Source: Fibrobacter sp. (GTDB taxonomy: Bacteria; Fibrobacterota; Fibrobacteria; Fibrobacterales; Fibrobacteraceae). Taken from it: a stretch of 64,000 bases of DNA. Position numbers and translations under genes: made by a program. The stretch spans positions 17,556 to 81,555 of the forward strand of contig JAGCPZ010000009.1 in assembly GCA_017965445.1 (NCBI GenBank). The letters run 5' to 3'. Position 1 is the stretch's first letter. The number at the start of each line of letters is the position of its first letter. This document shows positions 41,483 through 51,494 of this stretch, one piece after another. The notes beneath the pieces are model-generated. The model saw nothing but the letters and a program-made list of their open reading frames with translations, had not been told where the DNA came from and did not search any database.

Positions 41483-43858
41483 TTATTCGACGTAGTTGCT
41501 TTCGCACTTCATACCGTCATTTTCCGGTGTGACGAAGTGCATTTCAATACGACGGTTCATTTCGCGACCATCTGCCGTGGAGTTATCGTCAACCGGGCAG
41601 GTAGAGCCGAGACCAACAGCCTTGATGCGCTTCTTAGCGACACCGAACTTCGTGAGCTGCTTCATGACTGCCTTAGCGCGGCGATCAGAGAGCTTGAGGT
41701 TGCTCTTAGCCTTACCGCGGTTGTCGGTATGACCCTGGATCACAATCTTGAGATCCTTGTATGCTTCGTCTTCCTTGAGCTTCTGAGCGACGCCCTTAAG
41801 GATTCTCTTAGCATTTGCGTTGACGGTAGCAGAGCCGCTCTTGAAGGAGATACCTTCGAGCTTTTCGACCTTCTTCTTCGGGCAGCCGAAGCCATCGTCA
41901 CCAGCTTCAGCCGGGCAGCGATCCATACCGGAGCAGACACCTTCGAAGAGGTTGAACATGTTCTTTTCAGTGACCCAAGCATCGCAGACGCCGTCCTTAT
42001 CGAGGTCCGGATCCGGGAGCGGGCAACCATCGTTAGCGGCAGCACCGTGTTCGAGCGGGCACTTGTCGAGACCCTTACAGGTCTTGGAGATGAACCATTC
42101 CTTAGCAACAGATTCGTCTTCGGCAGCCTTTTCGAAGTAGTAGCCGAGCTTCTTCTGGACAACCCATTCGTCGCAGACGCCATCGCCGTCGCTATCCGGA
42201 TCATCCCACGGACAACCCTTATTGCCAGCAGCACCAGCTTCACCCGGGCACATGTCGTAACCGGTGCAAACGCCGGTGTACTGATCGAGCTTGTTCTTGT
42301 CAGTTACCCACGGAGAGCAGAGACCGTCGCCATCCGGATCCGGATTGTCTTCCGGGCAACCGTTGTTGACGAGCGTACCAGCTTCAGCTGCGCACTGGTC
42401 GATGCCTTCGCAAATATCCTTGAACTGATCCTGCATACCCTTCTGGCTGACCCAAGCATCGCAAACGCCATCCTTATCGGCATCCGGATCGTCGGTCGGG
42501 CAACCATTGGTGCTGCTACCCTTTTCGTTCGGGCACTGGTCGATACCAGAGCAAATGTTGCTGAATTCGCCAAGAACGCCCTTTTCAGAGACCCAAGCGT
42601 CGCAAACACCGTCTTCGTCGGTATCCGGGTTACCCATCGGGCAGCCGGAGTTCAAACGGTGACCATAATCATCCGGGCAACGGTCATCGGCATCAGCAAC
42701 ACCATCGCCATCGCGGTCCTGCGGAAGCAGGAAGCCGGACCAAGAAAGACCGCCAAACAAAGCGTACTGCGGATTCACGCGAATCTTGGTAGCCTTGGTG
42801 AGGTTTTCGTCGTTTTCGAGAACATAAGCATAGTGGAGGTAATTGTCGTTACCCACATAAACAGAACCACCGAGCTGGACATCGAGGCCAATCGGCAGGT
42901 GGAACACGATACCACCAGTGACCTGCTTCATGTCGAGCTTTTCCTTAATAGGAATATCACCCAGCGGGTCGAGATAACCCGTCTGGGAGTTCACACGGTT
43001 CCATTCGAAATCCTTGGTCTGGAGATCCATATAGAATTCACCAAACACAGAGAGGAAGTCGAGAGGATAGAATTCGACAGCTGCGCTAATGAACGGGAAG
43101 TTTTCGAATTCGAGGCCGCTGGCCTTACCCATGGACATCTTGTAACCGCCGTTCACGTGAACGAGGAGCGGGAGAGCGTCGATCTTGGTAAGATCCAACG
43201 TGATAGCACCGCCAACCGTCAAGTCAGACTTCTTGGCACCCCACGGGAATGCGAAGCCCTGCTTGCTGATGTATTCCGGTTCGCGAATCCAAAGACCCTG
43301 CTTCGTTTCCTTAGCGGTCTTGAAAGAGAATCTGAAGAAGGCAGCTACATCCACCGGGATATCGGACGGAATCGGGGCACGAGCCTTCAAGTTAGCGGTC
43401 AGGTTACCGATGTAACCCTTCTTTGTACCGGCAAGCGGATTGCCGTCGCATGCATAGCTGTTGATTTCAGCTTCGGTGCACTTGGTGTTGCCGTTGAACT
43501 GGTCGTAATAGACCGGCAAAGTCACACCGATATCGAAGTAATCCAAAAGACCGATGGCAAAGCCCACGTAAGCGTTGACACCGATATAGCTTGCGACTTC
43601 AGCCTTCTGCGTTTGGCCAGAGGGCAAATATCTCTCCAATGCATGATGAACATCTTGTTCAGGCATGGCCTGGAACATCTTGTTGCCAAATGCATAATCG
43701 CCCAAAGCTGAAAAAACCAGCTTCGAATGTCCAAGAGACTGAGCTGACTGTGTCTTGTTGACACCGACGAAGCTCGTCTTGTTTATCGTCTGGGCATGTT
43801 GACTAGCAAAAGCGGATACCGCCATTGCAAAAGCCAAACCCATTGCTACTCGTTTCAT
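41483..43858 (-). CDS. OmpA-family outer-membrane protein with calcium-type (TSP3) repeats
   Basis: 791 residues from the ATG at 43858, chosen for AAGGAG 6 bases upstream and the signal peptide (VAMGLAFAMAVSAFA). Residues about 20-405 form a beta-barrel. About 410-665 hold six thrombospondin type 3-like repeats (DRDGDGVADADDRCP, DTDEDGVCDAW, DADKDGVCDAW, DPDGDGLCSPW, DSDGDGVCDEW, DLDKDGVCDAW), each after the first with an extra 20-30 residues and a Cys-x-x-x-D-x-CP end. The C-terminal OmpA domain binds peptidoglycan (IQGHTDNRGKAKSNLKLSDR, NRRIEMHF). It links wall and outer membrane; similar Fibrobacter proteins are major envelope proteins. Own terminator. Confidence 0.9.
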   Translation of the reverse strand: MKRVAMGLAFAMAVSAFASQHAQTINKTSFVGVNKTQSAQSLGHSKLVFSALGDYAFGNKMFQAMPEQDVHHALERYLPSGQTQKAEVASYIGVNAYVGFAIGLLDYFDIGVTLPVYYDQFNGNTKCTEAEINSYACDGNPLAGTKKGYIGNLTANLKARAPIPSDIPVDVAAFFRFSFKTAKETKQGLWIREPEYISKQGFAFPWGAKKSDLTVGGAITLDLTKIDALPLLVHVNGGYKMSMGKASGLEFENFPFISAAVEFYPLDFLSVFGEFYMDLQTKDFEWNRVNSQTGYLDPLGDIPIKEKLDMKQVTGGIVFHLPIGLDVQLGGSVYVGNDNYLHYAYVLENDENLTKATKIRVNPQYALFGGLSWSGFLLPQDRDGDGVADADDRCPDDYGHRLNSGCPMGNPDTDEDGVCDAWVSEKGVLGEFSNICSGIDQCPNEKGSSTNGCPTDDPDADKDGVCDAWVSQKGMQDQFKDICEGIDQCAAEAGTLVNNGCPEDNPDPDGDGLCSPWVTDKNKLDQYTGVCTGYDMCPGEAGAAGNKGCPWDDPDSDGDGVCDEWVVQKKLGYYFEKAAEDESVAKEWFISKTCKGLDKCPLEHGAAANDGCPLPDPDLDKDGVCDAWVTEKNMFNLFEGVCSGMDRCPAEAGDDGFGCPKKKVEKLEGISFKSGSATVNANAKRILKGVAQKLKEDEAYKDLKIVIQGHTDNRGKAKSNLKLSDRRAKAVMKQLTKFGVAKKRIKAVGLGSTCPVDDNSTADGREMNRRIEMHFVTPENDGMKCESNYVE

Positions 43859-44036
43859 AGAGTCTCCTTGTTTTGAACCAACCGTAAATGGAAAGTTCCT
43901 TATATTATAGTAATGTTTAGTAAAAATATAACACTTTAATAAAAAGTCCGCACTCGTATTTGTGCAAAAAGATTGATAAATTATACATAGTTTTTGAAAA
44001 ATTTTCATTTCATTTCTTTTTTTTTACAAGATTTCG

Positions 44037-44738
44037 TCAATAAAACGTACTTTCGAAAACATCTGGAAACATTCGGCACATGCTTGTAAACCCACGTTTA
44101 CCAATTATGATGTGATCGAGCACTGGGATTTGCAAAATTTTGCCCGCAGCGCAGAGCACTCGCGTGATAGAAATATCTTCCGGACTAGGCTCCAGCGACC
44201 CCGACGGATGATTGTGTACGAATATGACAGACACCGCCCTATCTTCTATAGCCATGGCAAAAGCTTCACGCGGATGCACGGGAGTCTGGTTCACAAGCCC
44301 CGTCGTCAATTCGTGAATACGAACAATGTAATTTGCCGAATTCAACGAGATTACAACCAAATGCTCTTGCGACTCGTACTTCATATACGCCACACGCGAA
44401 AGGATATCCTCCGGCACCGATACGGGAATCGCCTTGTCGCTCAAGATAAAGCGGCCGGACAGTTCCAGACAAGCTAAAATCTGCGCAGCCTTGACTTTCC
44501 CAAGCCCACGAATTTTCCTGAGGCGTTCAAGCGTAGGGACCGACGTTTCCATCGATAAAAACTCCGAAAGGCGCCGAGACAATTCGAACACGCTGCATTC
44601 GTGACTGCCACTCCCCAAGATAAGCGCAAGCAGTTCCTCGTTGCTCAGGGAACTCGCCCCCGAACTTTCGAGCTTTTCGCGCGGCATCAAGTTGAACACG
44701 GGTTTCGGCAACAAAGCGACCTGACTATGGTTCATCAC
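44037..44738 (-). CDS. radC: RadC-like JAB-domain protein
   Basis: 233 residues. The N-terminal helix-hairpin-helix-like part has REKLESSGASSLSNEELLAL and LRKIRGLGKVKAAQILACLE. The C-terminal MPN/JAMM fold has the metal site HNHPSGSLEPSPEDI. Despite its name, the role in repair is unproven; the domain looks like a metallo-hydrolase. An ATG one codon later is possible. It stands alone between two envelope genes. Confidence 0.93.
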   Translation of the reverse strand: MMNHSQVALLPKPVFNLMPREKLESSGASSLSNEELLALILGSGSHECSVFELSRRLSEFLSMETSVPTLERLRKIRGLGKVKAAQILACLELSGRFILSDKAIPVSVPEDILSRVAYMKYESQEHLVVISLNSANYIVRIHELTTGLVNQTPVHPREAFAMAIEDRAVSVIFVHNHPSGSLEPSPEDISITRVLCAAGKILQIPVLDHIIIGKRGFTSMCRMFPDVFESTFY

Positions 44739-44810
44739 ATTTTCTCCTATAAAAGCGTTTCTACTATATTAACACGCTTTTTTCAGGGATTTGTCCCGAA
44801 ATTTTTTGTA

Positions 44811-44841
44811 AAAAAAAATGCCCGTCACACAGAGGCGGGCA
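44811..44841 (-). terminator. Terminator of the 44876 barrel gene
   Basis: On the minus strand, GCCCGCC and GACGGGC arms, loop TCTGTGT, followed by nine T (interrupted by one A). It begins 35 bases after the stop. Confidence 0.75.
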
Positions 44842-44875
44842 AAAAAACGCACGAGCGCAGAAAAAATGTCAACAA

Positions 44876-45871
44876 TTACAAGAAGAAGTAGTTGACATAG
44901 AACTGGAGCGACATCCACTTGGTACTGTTGGTCACCACAAGTTTATTGCCGTTGTCATCCGTCAAGAACTTACCGGTTTCTCCATCATAGAAATCCACCT
45001 TGTCGTCCTTTTCCAGACCAACGAGGTCATAGTTAAAGCGGACGCCGATTTCAATATCGTGATTGTTTGTCCTGAACGTGCCACCAATGCCGGCAACCAG
45101 GGACGGGATAAACGTCTTGACCTTCCATTCATCCAGTTCCTCGCTATACTTGACATATTCGCCCTTTTCCGAATCATAGACCATGAGCGAATTGCCGTCT
45201 TTATCCGTGTAATCGATGGAATGACCTGTTCCAAAATTAAAGTTCAAGCGACCGCCAGCTTCGACAAAAAGGTGCTGGATAGGAGTCACACGCACGACCA
45301 AAGGGACATTCAAGTTAATGAAGGCACGGTTTTCATTAACCTTGTACTCCTTGTATATCCAATCATAACCGCTACCGATTTCCCTCAAGGACAAGCCAAT
45401 ACCAATATTCACTTCGGGAGCGAACGTCACGAGTTCGTTGATGCGGTACTTGACGGCAAGACCGATATCAAAGGAATAACTGTCCCAGTCTTCTTTTTTG
45501 CCCATGTATTCCGTGAACAAGTCATTGGTCGGATACCCCGCCAAAAAACCAAAACCGAAACCAAAGTGGATACCAAAATTCAGTACAGGGCTTGGGTACG
45601 TAAGTTCCGAAGGATTGCCAGACGCGGCAGTAGTCGCCGCGCCACCGTAAGCAGCACCGCTGTTCGAAGAAACGCCCTTCGAAGCGCCACGGGCCTCTTC
45701 ATAGGTTTTGTATTCAGGTTCGTCTGCAGGAAGTTTGTTACCGTAACCGTCATCGACGGTACCTTCTTGCCTTGCAGCCGGAATATCATTACCATAACCG
45801 TCATCTTCGGCAAAAGCGTTAGTGCCGAGACACATCATGGCGATTGTGGACGCGAGAATGAGTTTTTTCAT
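44876..45871 (-). CDS. Outer-membrane beta-barrel protein with N-terminal DDGYGN repeats
   Basis: 331 residues from the ATG at 45871 (GGAG in front, signal peptide LILASTIAMMCLGTNAFA). The mature N-terminus has two copies of DDGYGN (DDGYGNDIPAA, DDGYGNKLPAD) and a Ser/Ala/Gly linker. A barrel of the PorT/OmpW size follows (LNFGIHFGFGFGFLAGYP, FDIGLAVKYRINELVTFAPE, FVEAGGRLNFNFG), ending in aromatic LQFYVNYFFL as needed for Bam recognition. Paralogous to the next gene upstream. Function unknown. Confidence 0.78.
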   Translation of the reverse strand: MKKLILASTIAMMCLGTNAFAEDDGYGNDIPAARQEGTVDDGYGNKLPADEPEYKTYEEARGASKGVSSNSGAAYGGAATTAASGNPSELTYPSPVLNFGIHFGFGFGFLAGYPTNDLFTEYMGKKEDWDSYSFDIGLAVKYRINELVTFAPEVNIGIGLSLREIGSGYDWIYKEYKVNENRAFINLNVPLVVRVTPIQHLFVEAGGRLNFNFGTGHSIDYTDKDGNSLMVYDSEKGEYVKYSEELDEWKVKTFIPSLVAGIGGTFRTNNHDIEIGVRFNYDLVGLEKDDKVDFYDGETGKFLTDDNGNKLVVTNSTKWMSLQFYVNYFFL

Positions 45872-45977
45872 TTGTACTCCTAAACAACTCGAAATGTTAT
45901 AAAATCTGCTAGTTGAGAGATAAAATACAAAAAATGAGGAACAAATTATGGAAGTTGTAATCAAAAAATCTGGAAAA

Positions 45978-46691
45978 CTACAAGAAATAGCCCGTACAAC
46001 CAATTTGCAGGCTCCAAGGTTTCATCGGGGACGCTTCTCGATAGGCGGCCCCTCTTGTCATCTCGACAATTCCCTCCTTTTCGATGCGGGTCATGTCAAA
46101 GACAAGGCGCATTCCAAGGAAAAGATTCCGACCGATATTAAATCCCCCACCCAAGACAAGCGACCATCCGAACGGTTCTACAGCAAATTCAAAGGACTCA
46201 TCATCATTGTCATCGGCAGACGAAATATCGCCATCAATATTCAGGTTAAACTGGGCTCCCGCTTCTAGATAAAACTTCGATGTAGGCACGACACGAACCA
46301 GTACCGGGAAAGAAAAGCCATATATGGTCATTAGAAAATTTGTCCTGTCGCCAGAGGGCTCTTTGGGCGGAAGGCTATAAACATCATCATCTAAATGCAA
46401 TTGAGACATCTTAAATTCCGCCTCGCCCACAAAACCGACAAAACTGTTCAGCCGATACATGTACGAGGCGCCAAATTCTATTTCCATCCCCGCAAAATTC
46501 GCCAAGGGCGACTCCCCGATTCCATCTTTTGCCGAACCAAACGAGCCCTTTACCGGCTCATTGTCCCATGCATAGCCCAACCCAAAGGCAATACGCCCGC
46601 CCAAGAAATGCGATTTATCTTGAGCGACACCTTCCGCAAAGGCAATTGACGCAAAAAGCAGCGCAAACAGGAAAATCCGAAAAAGTTTCAT
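45978..46691 (-). CDS. Outer-membrane beta-barrel protein, paralogue of the 44876 gene
   Basis: 237 residues. Signal peptide (LFRIFLFALLFASIAFA). GGRIAFGLGYAW, MEIEFGASYMYRLNSFVGF, FPVLVRVVPTSKFYLEAGAQ and LQIGCTGYFL align with the neighbour (VPLVVRVTPIQHLFVEAGGR, LQFYVNYFFL). It lacks the DDGYGN region. The two lie in tandem, 106 bases apart, and probably arose by duplication. Divergent from the gene at 46785. Confidence 0.75.
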   Translation of the reverse strand: MKLFRIFLFALLFASIAFAEGVAQDKSHFLGGRIAFGLGYAWDNEPVKGSFGSAKDGIGESPLANFAGMEIEFGASYMYRLNSFVGFVGEAEFKMSQLHLDDDVYSLPPKEPSGDRTNFLMTIYGFSFPVLVRVVPTSKFYLEAGAQFNLNIDGDISSADDNDDESFEFAVEPFGWSLVLGGGFNIGRNLFLGMRLVFDMTRIEKEGIVEMTRGAAYREASPMKPWSLQIGCTGYFL

Positions 46692-46753
46692 ATCTTATCC
46701 TTCTGCAAATATAACCTATTTCAAATAAAAGCCACCTATGTTTGTGGTTTTAT

Positions 46754-46759
46754 TATAAT
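46754..46759 (+). promoter_or_regulatory. Possible -10 element (TATAAT)
   Basis: TATAAT in the AT-rich divergent gap, 26 bases before the ATG at 46785. No convincing -35 element. Confidence 0.35.
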
Positions 46760-46784
46760 TTTATTGAAGCGAGAGAGGATGATT

Positions 46785-47234
46785 ATGAGAAAACTATTCA
46801 GGCGCATCAGCATATTCGCGTGTTCAATATTTTGGAAGAACGGTGCAAGAGCCGGCAATCCCATCAACTTTATCCGTAAAAATTGGGCTCAGTTGCTCAT
46901 TTCTTCCATTGCCATACAGACTATCGCCTGCGCATACGGCGGCGAAGACCCGTACGACTATTCCAACGACTGCGACCCGGTATTCGACACCGAGAAATTC
47001 ACCAACGAAAACTATACCGACTGCGAAAAGCAAATCGTCGAACAGGCCCTGATTGCAAAGGACCTGCAAGATAACCTGGGCAAGCGCGATGACGCCACCC
47101 TAGAAGCCTGGAACGAAGTGCGGCAAAGAATCGGCAAGATTGCCGAGACCTGCGACATGAACAATCTCTATACGGAAGGCTCGCTCACATCCCTATACTG
47201 TTCGGACGGCAGGACCATTAACGTCCAGAAGTAA
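46785..47234 (+). CDS. Unknown small exported or membrane-anchored protein, 149 residues
   Basis: From the ATG at 46785, with GAGAGG 6 bases upstream; an ATG at 46779 is also possible. Basic N-terminus, then a hydrophobic stretch late for a signal peptide (WAQLLISSIAIQTIACAYGG, about residues 37-56), containing a possible lipobox TIAC. The mature part is acidic with four Cys (SNDCDPVF, YTDCEKQI, ETCDMNN, LYCSDG), in two likely pairs. No family recognised. It has its own terminator. Confidence 0.65.
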   Translation: MRKLFRRISIFACSIFWKNGARAGNPINFIRKNWAQLLISSIAIQTIACAYGGEDPYDYSNDCDPVFDTEKFTNENYTDCEKQIVEQALIAKDLQDNLGKRDDATLEAWNEVRQRIGKIAETCDMNNLYTEGSLTSLYCSDGRTINVQK

Positions 47235-47235
47235 A

Positions 47236-47264
47236 AAAGGGCCGCAATGATGCGGTCCTTTTTT
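47236..47264 (+). terminator. Rho-independent terminator of the 46785 gene
   Basis: GGGCCGCA and TGCGGTCC pair around ATGA, followed by six T, immediately after the stop codon. Confidence 0.9.
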
Positions 47265-47269
47265 ACGCT

Positions 47270-47385
47270 CTGGATCCTTCGTGCCCTATCGCTAACGCTC
47301 CAGGGCTACTCAGGATGACACAGGAAAGGTCGGTGAGCCTGCCGAACCGACTATTCAGTTCACTTCGGCATGCTCAGTGAACTTA
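47270..47385. repeat. Dispersed repeat elements between the 46785 gene and frdB
   Basis: 47270-47318 is a 'GGATCCTTCG...CAGGATGAC' element with an inserted AGCGTTAG-type hairpin region. 47326-47352 (GGTCGGTGAGCCTGCCGAAC) is the inverse of the 6988-7008 element. 47356-47384 has TTCACTTCGGCATGCTCAGTGAA, a hairpin-forming sequence that could also end frdB transcription. Confidence 0.65.
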
Positions 47386-48162
47386 TTAATCCTTTCCATA
47401 CACCTTTTCGGCGTAGGTGACTGTGGCACCGAGGTATTCGCGGTTCATCTTGGCGATGTAATCGACGGTGATACCCTTCGGGCAGGCAGCCTGGCATTCG
47501 TAAAGGTTCGTGCAGTTGCCGAAGCCTTCCTTGTCCATCTGAGCGACCATGGCCAAGACGCGCTTCTTCGCTTCAACCTTGCCCTGCGGCAAGAAGCTGA
47601 GGTGAGCGACCTTCGCAGAGACGAAGAGCATCGCGGAAGCGTTCTTACATGCAGCGACGCAAGCACCGCAACCGATGCAAGCGGCAGCGTCAAAGGCGCG
47701 GTCGGCATCAGCCTTCGGTACAGGAATCACGGATGCTTCAGGAGCGGCACCGGTGTTGACGGAAACGAAGCCGCCAGCCTGGATGATGCGGTCGAAAGCG
47801 GTACGGTCAACGGCGCAGTCACGGATAACCGGGAATGCGGCAGCGCGCCACGGTTCGATCACGATGGTGTCGCCATCCTTGAACTTGCGCATGTGAAGTT
47901 GGCAAGTGGTGGTCGCATGGTCGGGGCCGTGCGGCATACCGTTGATGACGAGAGAGCACATGCCACAGATACCTTCGCGGCAGTCGTGGTCGAAGGCAAA
48001 GCCTTCCTTGCCCTGCTTCATTTGTTCTTCGTTCACGATGTCCAACATTTCGAGGAAGGACATGTCCGGGGAAACGTCGTTGATCTTGACAGTTTCGAAC
48101 TGTCCCTTGGTCTTGGCATCCTTCTGGCGCCAAATTTTCAATGTCAAATTCAGTCCGCTCAT
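47386..48162 (-). CDS. frdB: Fumarate reductase/succinate dehydrogenase iron-sulphur subunit
   Basis: 258 residues. Cys61, Cys66 and Cys69 in CREGICGMC plus the Cys in TTCQLHM bind the 2Fe-2S cluster. [13 protein letters not shown] and [14 protein letters not shown] bind the 4Fe-4S and 3Fe-4S clusters. It passes electrons between the cytochrome b subunit and the flavoprotein. Its ATG overlaps the frdA stop as TAATG. In a strict anaerobe making succinate, the complex runs mainly as fumarate reductase. Confidence 0.95.
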   Translation of the reverse strand: MSGLNLTLKIWRQKDAKTKGQFETVKINDVSPDMSFLEMLDIVNEEQMKQGKEGFAFDHDCREGICGMCSLVINGMPHGPDHATTTCQLHMRKFKDGDTIVIEPWRAAAFPVIRDCAVDRTAFDRIIQAGGFVSVNTGAAPEASVIPVPKADADRAFDAAACIGCGACVAACKNASAMLFVSAKVAHLSFLPQGKVEAKKRVLAMVAQMDKEGFGNCTNLYECQAACPKGITVDYIAKMNREYLGATVTYAEKVYGKD

Positions 48163-50075
48163 TATTTGTAGCTCCTAGTTGCAAGGTGGCAGTAATCGAA
48201 TGTAAGAGGTTCCTTGGAAAGTTCCGGTGCGATACCATCGCCCTTGTATTCCCAAGCACCGACGTAGCAGAAGTTTTCGTCGTCGCGCTTTGCTTCGCCT
48301 TCCGGAGTCTGGCTTTCTTCACGGAAGTGGCCACCGCAAGATTCTTTACGATGGAGAGCGTCGAGAGTGAGGACTTCGGCGAATTCGAGGAAGTCAGCCA
48401 CGCGGCCGGCACGTTCGAGGTTCTGGTTGAAGGAGCCTTCGGAACCGACAACGTTCACGTCTTCCCAGAATTCCTGGCGGAGGGCCGGAATCTTTTCGAG
48501 AGCGGTCTTGAGGCCGGCTTCGTTACGGGCCATGCCCACGTATTCCCACATGATGTTGCCGAGTTCGCGGTGGAACTCGTTCACCGTGCGGTGGCCGTGA
48601 ACGTTCAAGAGCTTGTGAATGCGTTCTTCAGTCTGCTTCTTGCAGTCTTCGAACGCGGCATCGGATTCGGAGACCTTTTCGAGCTTGGTGCCCGCGAAAT
48701 AGCCGCCGATAGTGAACGGAATAACAAAGTAACCGTCGGAGAGGCCCTGCATAAGAGCGGATGCGCCGAGGCGGTTTGCACCGTGGTCGGAGAAGTTGGC
48801 TTCACCGAGAACGAAGCAGCCCGGAATCGTGGACATCAAATCGTAGTCAACCCAGAGGCCGCCCATGGTGTAGTGGATGGCCGGGAAGATGCGCATCGGG
48901 ACCTTGTACGGGTCTTCGTCGGTGATCTTCTCGTACATCTGGAACAAGTTGCCGTACTTGGCAGAAACGCCTGCAACGCCCATGCGCTGGATAGCGTCGG
49001 CGAAGTCGAGATAGACAGCCTGCTTGGTGGAACCCACGCCGAGACCTGCGTCGCAGACCTGCTTGGCGTTACGGGATGCCACGTCACGGGGCACGAGGTT
49101 ACCGAAGCTCGGGTACTTTTCTTCGAGGTAGTAGTAACGATCTTCTTCCGGGATCTGGTCCGGGCTGCGGGTATCGCCCGCCTTGCGCGGAACCCAAATA
49201 CGACCATCGTTACGGAGAGATTCGCTCATCAAGGTGAGCTTGGACTGCAAATCGCCATGACGCGGAATGCAAGTCGGGTGGATCTGCGTGTAGCACGGGT
49301 TTGCAAAGAGAGCGCCGCGCTTGTAGGCACGGAAAGCAGCCGTGACGTTAGAACCCTGAGCGTTGGTAGAAAGGTAATAGACGTTACCGTAACCGCCGGT
49401 GCAAAGGCAGACAGCGTCACCCACGTGGCTTTCAAGTTCGCCAGTGATGAGATTACGGACGATGATACCGCGGGCCTTGCCATCAATCACGACGAGGTCC
49501 ATCATTTCGCGACGCGGGAACATCTTCACCTTACCGGCGGCAACCTGGCGCATGAGGGCCTGGTAGGCACCGAGCAAGAGCTGCTGACCCGTCTGACCGC
49601 GAGCGTAGAACGTACGGGAAACCTGCGTACCGCCGAAGGAGCGGTTGTCGAGGAGGCCACCGTATTCACGACCGAACGGAACGCCCTGGGCAACGCACTG
49701 GTCGATGATGAGGTTCGAGTTTTCGGCCAAGCGGTGCACGTTGGCTTCGCGAGCGCGGAAGTCACCGCCCTTCACGGTATCATAGAACAAACGATAAACG
49801 GAGTCGCCGTCGTTCTTGTAGTTCTTGGCAGCGTTGATACCGCCCTGAGCAGCGATGGAGTGAGCACGACGGGGGCTATCCTGGATGCAGAAAGACTTGA
49901 CGTTGTATCCAAGTTCAGCAAGAGAAGCGGCAGCGGATGCACCGGCAAGGCCAGTACCCACCACAATCACGGTAAACTTACGCTTGTTAGCGGGGTTCAC
50001 AAGCTTGAGTTCAAACTTGTGCTTGGTCCACTTTTCTTCGATAGAACCACCAGGAATTTTAGAATCAAGAATCAT
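48162..50075 (-). CDS. frdA: Fumarate reductase/succinate dehydrogenase flavoprotein subunit
   Basis: 637 residues. The N-terminal FAD site is [34 protein letters not shown] follows the His that typically binds FAD covalently (AHSIAAQGG). The substrate region includes [12 protein letters not shown] and the [34 protein letters not shown] blocks. The length and sequence style match the group with a single di-haem cytochrome b (Bacteroidota/Bacillus type). It reduces fumarate to succinate, the main fermentation end product of Fibrobacter. The ATG is 11 bases after the frdC stop. Confidence 0.95.
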   Translation of the reverse strand: MILDSKIPGGSIEEKWTKHKFELKLVNPANKRKFTVIVVGTGLAGASAAASLAELGYNVKSFCIQDSPRRAHSIAAQGGINAAKNYKNDGDSVYRLFYDTVKGGDFRAREANVHRLAENSNLIIDQCVAQGVPFGREYGGLLDNRSFGGTQVSRTFYARGQTGQQLLLGAYQALMRQVAAGKVKMFPRREMMDLVVIDGKARGIIVRNLITGELESHVGDAVCLCTGGYGNVYYLSTNAQGSNVTAAFRAYKRGALFANPCYTQIHPTCIPRHGDLQSKLTLMSESLRNDGRIWVPRKAGDTRSPDQIPEEDRYYYLEEKYPSFGNLVPRDVASRNAKQVCDAGLGVGSTKQAVYLDFADAIQRMGVAGVSAKYGNLFQMYEKITDEDPYKVPMRIFPAIHYTMGGLWVDYDLMSTIPGCFVLGEANFSDHGANRLGASALMQGLSDGYFVIPFTIGGYFAGTKLEKVSESDAAFEDCKKQTEERIHKLLNVHGHRTVNEFHRELGNIMWEYVGMARNEAGLKTALEKIPALRQEFWEDVNVVGSEGSFNQNLERAGRVADFLEFAEVLTLDALHRKESCGGHFREESQTPEGEAKRDDENFCYVGAWEYKGDGIAPELSKEPLTFDYCHLATRSYK

Positions 50076-50086
50076 TAGTGGTCTCC

Positions 50087-50941
50087 TTACTTTTCAATGT
50101 TGAGAGAAACTTGAACTTCGCCAATGGACGGGATGACGAAAGAAGCCTTCTTTTCGGCGTCCATCTTGGCCTTCTGCTGTTCGTACTGCGGCTGGAGGGC
50201 GCGGGACTTTTCAATCAAAGCCTGCGTTTCGGGCTGACCGCTGAGGTAGAATGCGGCAACGGCGGTGATGCCAAAGCCGAGAGCGACAACGACGCTATAG
50301 ACGATGCCGGCGATATCGATAATCGGAGTCCACTTCTGGTGGGCGATACCCATGGTCTGGAAGGCAGAAGAAATAGCGTGGAACAGGTGAACGCCGATGA
50401 CGAACATGCTAACGACATAGAAGGCAGCCCAACCCGGATTCGAGAACATCTGGATAGTGGTGAGCCACATGTCGCGGACGATTTCGCCCTTGTCGTTCAT
50501 GTAGAGGTAGTGTTCGCCGAACTTGAGCATCATGAGGTGCTGGACGAGGAAGCCAAGAATGAAAAGGCCTGTCCAAATCATGGTGAAGGTGGCAAAAGTC
50601 TTCTTACCCTTGCGAGCGTTGACTTCGTAACCCACGTTACCACGAGCCTTCTTGTTTTCAATCTTGAGCGTCACGGCAAGGAAAATGTGGAGAGCAAAAG
50701 CAGCCACCAACACAAGTTCCACAAGATAAATCATCTTTATCGGGAAGTGGAGCGGATTGAAGCCGGTCAGGAACTCGGTGTAAGCGTTGTAGGACGCCTG
50801 GGCCGAAGCCTGATCGAAATTCAACAACTGGAAGTTGCCGCACATGTGACCGAAGATGAACAAGGCGAGGAAAGCGCCCGTGCATCCCATAATCTGCTTC
50901 TTACCGATGGAAGAAGTAAGATACGTGATGATCCATTTCAT
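50087..50941 (-). CDS. frdC: Fumarate reductase/succinate dehydrogenase cytochrome b subunit
   Basis: 284 residues, of which about 225 form the b558-type di-haem anchor with five membrane helices. His residues suited to haem binding appear in [28 protein letters not shown] and [15 protein letters not shown] long hydrophilic C-terminal helix ([20 protein letters not shown]) extends beyond the anchor. It takes electrons from menaquinol. First gene of frdCAB. Confidence 0.92.
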   Translation of the reverse strand: MKWIITYLTSSIGKKQIMGCTGAFLALFIFGHMCGNFQLLNFDQASAQASYNAYTEFLTGFNPLHFPIKMIYLVELVLVAAFALHIFLAVTLKIENKKARGNVGYEVNARKGKKTFATFTMIWTGLFILGFLVQHLMMLKFGEHYLYMNDKGEIVRDMWLTTIQMFSNPGWAAFYVVSMFVIGVHLFHAISSAFQTMGIAHQKWTPIIDIAGIVYSVVVALGFGITAVAAFYLSGQPETQALIEKSRALQPQYEQQKAKMDAEKKASFVIPSIGEVQVSLNIEK

Positions 50942-50998
50942 TTGAGTCTGTCTCCTTAGAGAGGGATTTTATTGTTTTATTGTTAAACTTCTTTTGGA

Positions 50999-51451
50999 CT
51001 AGAGAACGCAGCAAGCCTTGAGGCAGGGCATTTCGTAAGCATAGCGTTCGTCTTCCTTGAACCAGAAGTCCAGTTCACGCTTGGCAGATTCAGGACTGTC
51101 GGAGCTGTGTACGACGTTTTCGGTCATGGAAGGGGCAAAATCGTAGCGGAGAGTACCGGGTTCCGCCTTAGCCGGATTGGTAGCGCCGTTGATAGCGCGA
51201 ACCTTTGCAATTGCATTTTCGCCGCCGAGGGCGAGCATCACGGACGGGCCCTTGGTCATGTAGGCTTCGAGTTCCGGGAAGAACGGCTTTTCCACGTGTT
51301 CGGCGTAGAAACCGCGAGCATCGGCAGAGGTCATCTGGTGCATCTTCACGGCGCAGACGGAGAGGCCAGCAGCGATGTAACGGTCGATAATGCGCCCGAT
51401 GAGGCCGGACTTGACGGCATTGGGCTTGATCATTGCAAATGTCATTTCCAT
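50999..51451 (-). CDS. ndk: Nucleoside diphosphate kinase
   Basis: 150 residues. Transfers the gamma phosphate between nucleotides. TFAMIKPNAVKSGLIGRII, the GPSVMLALGGENAI segment and the catalytic His motif NVVHSSDSPESAKRE are present. It lies 57 bases upstream of frdC on the same strand; a shared transcript is possible. Ends CCVL, which is unusual but not diagnostic. Confidence 0.96.
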   Translation of the reverse strand: MEMTFAMIKPNAVKSGLIGRIIDRYIAAGLSVCAVKMHQMTSADARGFYAEHVEKPFFPELEAYMTKGPSVMLALGGENAIAKVRAINGATNPAKAEPGTLRYDFAPSMTENVVHSSDSPESAKRELDFWFKEDERYAYEMPCLKACCVL

Positions 51452-51494
51452 AGTAGGTACCTTTTAGTTTAAGATGTGAGAAATATAGTTTTTA

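Noticed and set aside
41537..43711. 724-codon open frame on the plus strand
   Set aside because: It is antisense to the whole OmpA-like gene, has no ribosome site or recognisable motifs, and follows from the codon bias of the repeats on the other strand.
48141..50078. 645-codon open frame on the plus strand
   Set aside because: Exactly opposite frdA, whose motifs are unmistakable; the antisense protein resembles nothing.
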